Shown: positions 47,020-64,000 of the stretch, in pieces
How positions within the stretch are numbered: the stretch's first letter is position 1
Layout of the letters: each line of letters starts with the position of its first letter
Assembly: GCF_963662255.1 (NCBI RefSeq)
Contig: NC_085080.1
Location: 1,061,503 to 1,125,502, forward strand
DNA from: Cinclus cinclus
Lineage: Eukaryota > Chordata > Aves > Passeriformes > Cinclidae
Direction of reading: 5' to 3'
DNA: 64,000 nucleotides
The notes under the pieces: model-generated
Databases searched by the model: none
What the model was told of the DNA's origin: nothing
The model's input: only the letters and a program-made list of their open reading frames with translations
Position numbers and translations under genes: made by a program

Positions 47020-47255
47020 GAGAGCCGTGGGGACACCCCAAGGAATTTTTGGGACGCCAGATCTACCATGGGTGCCCTCCCCACACCAGCACGGACCCCC
47101 GTGGGGACACCCCACGGAATTTTTGGGACCCAAATCTCCCATGGGTGCCTCCCCACCCCATCAAGGACCCCTGTGGGGAGACCCCCGGAATTTTTGGGAC
47201 CCCAAGTCTCCCACGGGTGCCCCCCCCCCACCCCATTACGGACCCCCGTGGGTGC
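47020..47255. repeat. About 65-bp tandem repeat upstream of BRD2
   Basis: Three and a half copies of 'cccatgggtgccctcccca' with 'cggacccccgtggggacacc' and 'aatttttgggacccaaatct'. Confidence 0.85.
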
Positions 47256-48794
47256 CCCCCCTACGCTGCAGCGCGCCCGCACTGCGCATGCGCGCGGCGC
47301 TAGGACCCCGCGGAGCCTTTCCCGCCGCGGGAGCCGAGGGGAGGGGGCCATGAATTGGGGCCCGTGGGAGCCGCGGGGGATCCACGTGACAGAGAGCGGC
47401 CAATCAGCGCGCGGGTGACGTAGCGCGTGGCTCCCTTTTCTGCCCCGGGATGGTTTTTTTTATCTTTTTTGCCCCCAACCCGGGGTTTTTCGGGGCGGGA
47501 GGCCTTGGTGGGAGCGGAGAGGGGGCGGATGAAACGGGGCCGAGCCCGGGGGTCGCGGCGCAAAGCGAGGGCGCCTCAGGTAAGTTCCGAGGGGGGGGGT
47601 GGCCTCGCCCTGCCCCCCCCCCCAGCGGCGCGGAGGCGGGCGGAGGTCACGTGGCGGCGGCGCAATGTCAATCACGCTTTATTCCCGCCTCTTTTTCGGG
47701 GCGGCGACCAATAGGAAGTGGAGACGCTGATGATTGACAGCGGGGCGGGGCGGCTTTGTGCGCGCGGCGGGGGCGGCGGTTTGGGGCGAAAAGCGCCATG
47801 TTTGGGTGTTCGCGCGGGGGCGGCGGCGGGCGCGGCCCCAAGTGCTGTGTCACGGTGGTGGCGGCGAGCGGGGGAGGGGGGGAAGGGGAGCGGACGCCAC
47901 ACGGAGCCACCCGTGCCCTGCGAGCCCTGGGGAGGGGGGAGCTTGGGAATGACGCGAGCCCTCCCCGAGCACCGAGGGCGAAAGGAGTCGGGGGGTCCCG
48001 GAGGGGGAGAGGGCGCTGAGGCCTCGCCCGTGGGTAGGGAGGGAGTTCGGAGCTCCCCAGGGTTGGGGGGTGATGGGGCGGGCAGCGGTGTTTTGGGCCT
48101 TCAGCGGGGCTGGTGGCCGCGCTAGCGGCGTGTCCGTGGGGGTTATCGCCCTCCGCGTGTGGTCAGGGAAAGGCTGGAGCCTCCTGAGCGCCCGTGGGCA
48201 CCGAGGGGAACGGGGGCGACGCGACGAGTGGCTGCCTGAGGGGGGTGGGGGGGTGCGGGGTTAAACGGCGCCTTAAGGCCTGGGCGAGCGCCGCGAGGGG
48301 GGTGAGGCCCGGCGGGGGAGCGCTCCCGGGGCTCGCCGCGATCGGAGAGCGGCGGGGGAAGCGGCGGGTCCGGCCGCGATCGGCCACGCTCATTGTCCGG
48401 CCGCGGCCACTGCCGCCACTCAAGATGGCGCCTGCCGGCCCCTTCTTCCTCCTTCGCCCCCCCCCTCCCGGGCCGCGACCGCCAATCGGCGATTGCGCCC
48501 GCCCCCCGCGTGACCCGTCGGCCAATCAGCGCGCGGCGGGCGGCAGCGCCACCTAATCAGCGCTGAGATCGCCGCGCGCGTCTGGTGAGGTGCTGGGTGG
48601 AAGGCCGGGAGGGGCGGGGAGCTGTGCCGGTGATTGACAGGGCGTACGGCCAATCGGCACCACTCCCCTTTGGTGCCTCCGCCCAATGAGGCTGCGGTGG
48701 GGCGGGGCGGGGTGCTTGGGTGACGTTAGTGCGCGGCGCGGCCAATGGCGAGGCGGCTGGCGTCTATATAAGGGCGGGCGGGGGCAGGCCAAGC

Positions 48795-49216
48795 GGCGCC
48801 ATTTCGCGGGGACGAAGGGACGGAGCGGGTCGGGCCCGGCGCGCGAGGGGGGCGGCCCCAACCCGGCTCCATCCCCCGCCTCCGCCGTCCCGGAGGGCTC
48901 CGGGACCCTCCCCGGACCCTCCCCGGCCTCCGCAGCGACCCCTGCCTGCGGCCACCGGCGGCGAGGGGGCCGCCTCCGCCCGGCTTCTTCCACTACCTTC
49001 CTCTCTCCCTTCCGCCCCCCCCCCCCCCCCCTCCTCCCCGCTTCACCTCAGCGAGCCAAGATGGAGCGCGGCCGCTGAGATCCCGCCGATATCCGCCGTC
49101 ATCCGCCGCTCCGCCCGCGGCTCCGCGCCTCGCTCCGCCCGCCCGCGGCCGCCGGCGGCTCGCAGCGACTCGGCGAGGGTTGTATCGAGCGGATCGCGCC
49201 GCGTTCGGCGGGTCCG
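48795..49216 (+). other. BRD2: Candidate BRD2 5' non-coding exon
   Basis: Starts about 25 bp after TATATAAG and ends at the donor GGTCCG|gtgagg. The next acceptor would be near 49552-49554 (cacgcag) just before the start codon. Inferred from motif spacing only. Confidence 0.35.
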
Positions 49217-49562
49217 GTGAGGCTGCGAAGGAAGGACCCCCCCTTCTCTCCCCTGCGCTCTCTGTGCACCGCCCCCCCCCCCACCGTTACATCCCCTCAG
49301 AGCGCGCCGCCATTTTCGCCGCGCCCCGTGGATGTGAGGCCGAGCGCGGGTCCCGCTTGAGGAGCACCGAAAGGGGAGGGGGCTCCCGGCAAGACCCCCC
49401 TCCCCGAGCACCGGGGATGCGTTGACGGTGGACGGGGCCCCACCGGGCCGGGCAGCGGCGAAGCTTTGGCCGGGCAAAGTGGGGGGCTCGTCGGAGGAGA
49501 CGGCGGGAGGAGGAGGAGAGGAAGGCCGGCCGGGCCCGCGGGCCACGCACGCAGCCGCCGGG

Positions 49563-63215
<13,653 letters not shown>

Positions 63216-63224
63216 GTTTGGGAG

Positions 63225-63415
63225 GGGTTTTTGGTTTTTTTTTTTTTTTTTCTTTTGTTTGTTTTTTTAGGGTTTTTTTTAGGGATTTTTTGAGGAATTT
63301 TTTTTTTTTTTTAGGATTTTTAGGGGTATTTTTAAGTTGTTTTTTTTTTGGGGGGGGTGGGGGGGTTTAGGGATTTTTCAGGGAATTTTTTTTTTAAGGG
63401 TTTTTTGAGAAAATT
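63225..63415. other. T/G-run start of BRD2 intron 6
   Basis: T- and G-homopolymers only. Confidence 0.7.
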
Positions 63416-64000
63416 TTCAGTGACTGTTCCAAGATCCCATTGACAGTTCCAAGATCCCGTTGACCGTTCCAAGATCCCATTGACTGTTCCATGTCCCCAT
63501 TGACCGTTCCAAGATCCCGTTGACCGTTCCAACATCCCGTTGACCGTTCCAAGATCCCATTGACCGTTCCATGACCGTTCCAAGATCTCATTGACCGTTC
63601 CAAGATCCCATTGACTGTTCCATGTCCCCTTTGACCCTTCCAAGATCCCGTTGACCCTTCCAAGATCCCGTTGACCCTTCCAAGATCCCGTTGACCGTTC
63701 CAAGATCCCATTGACCGTTCCAAGATCCCATTGACTGTTCCATGTCCCCGTTGACCATTCCATGACCCTGTTGACTGTTCCAAGATCCCGTTGACTGTTC
63801 CATGTCCCCTTTGACCATTCCAAGATCCCGTTGACCCTTCCAAGATCCCGTTGACCCTTCCAAGATCCCATTGACCGTTCCAAGATCCCATTGACCATTC
63901 CATGACCCCGTTGACCATTCCAAGATCCCATTGACCGTTCCATGTCCCCGTTGGCCATTCCATGACCGCATTGACCATTCCAAGATCCCATTGACCGTTC
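63416..64000. repeat. Minisatellite, BRD2 intron 6
   Basis: About 26 copies of a 22-bp unit 'ccaagatcccattgaccgtt' or 'ccatgtccccgttgaccatt', reaching the window edge. Confidence 0.95.

Larger units (their letters stand above)
46790..49562 (+). promoter_or_regulatory. BRD2: BRD2 CpG-island promoter region
   Basis: About 2.7 kb of GC- and CpG-rich, mostly non-repetitive DNA. It has CCAAT boxes at 47402, 47710, 48482, 48521, 48650, 48674 and 48742, and a TATA-like TATATAAG at 48765-48772. CGGCCAATCAGCGCGCGG occurs twice (about 47398 and 48518). A perfect donor CAG|gtaagt lies at 47579/47580 and CCG|gtgagg at 49216/49217. These suggest two alternative non-coding first exons of BRD2. Confidence 0.55.

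Noticed and set aside
47530..47579. MKRGRARGSRRKARAPQ before a perfect donor, a basic start somewhat like CENP-A or ribosomal proteins
   Set aside because: No matching downstream exon was found on the plus strand, and BRD2 occupies that space. More likely a BRD2 non-coding first exon.

Overview
The window is a piece of a vertebrate, almost certainly avian, MHC-linked microchromosome. The evidence is intron-bearing genes with short introns, very high GC and low-complexity content, and the block DMB-DMA (minus strand) next to BRD2 (plus strand), which is the arrangement of the bird MHC core. No LINE, ERV or DNA transposon was recognised; nearly all non-coding sequence is private tandem repeat. 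Protein identities come from residue patterns remembered for each family, not from a database search.

Layout: (1) 1-862, minus strand: first two coding exons of SH3BP5L. (2) 1.7-2.5 kb: GC-rich promoter region with two copies of an ETS + YY1 module. (3) 6452-34016, plus strand: GABBR1, 20 coding exons that splice in one frame to 858 codons: two sushi domains, the Venus-flytrap GABA-binding domain and all seven membrane helices. It also has a GABBR1b-type alternative first exon from 12308. The C-terminal coiled-coil exon is not seen. (4) 36337-36536: assembly gap of 200 N. (5) 36696-42086, minus strand: DMB, five exons, with the last tiny exon missing. (6) about 43290-46636, minus strand: DMA, complete or nearly so. 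Both DM genes have an X-Y box class II promoter. (7) 46.7-49.5 kb: CpG-rich BRD2 promoter region. (8) 49563-63215 and beyond, plus strand: BRD2, six coding exons through the first half of bromodomain 2; the gene runs off the right edge.

The most striking feature is the introns. Almost every one is filled, from donor to acceptor, by its own minisatellite. In at least six places the repeat unit, or a duplicated block, contains a copy of the neighbouring exon edge with or without its splice site. GABBR1 coding exon 5 has ten extra copies of its last 22 codons plus donor. The same intron ends in eight extra copies of the next exon's start, three with intact acceptors. The DMA transmembrane exon, the DMB beta-1 exon and BRD2 exons 2 and 5 show the same thing. 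This suggests a local process that seeds tandem arrays at exon-intron junctions and supplies many decoy or alternative splice sites.

The genes do not form one pathway. DMA and DMB make the peptide-exchange chaperone for MHC class II and share promoter logic; BRD2 is a BET chromatin reader; GABBR1 is a GABA-B receptor subunit; SH3BP5L is a probable Rab11 exchange factor. Their linkage across the gap at 36.3-36.5 kb is not proven by this sequence.
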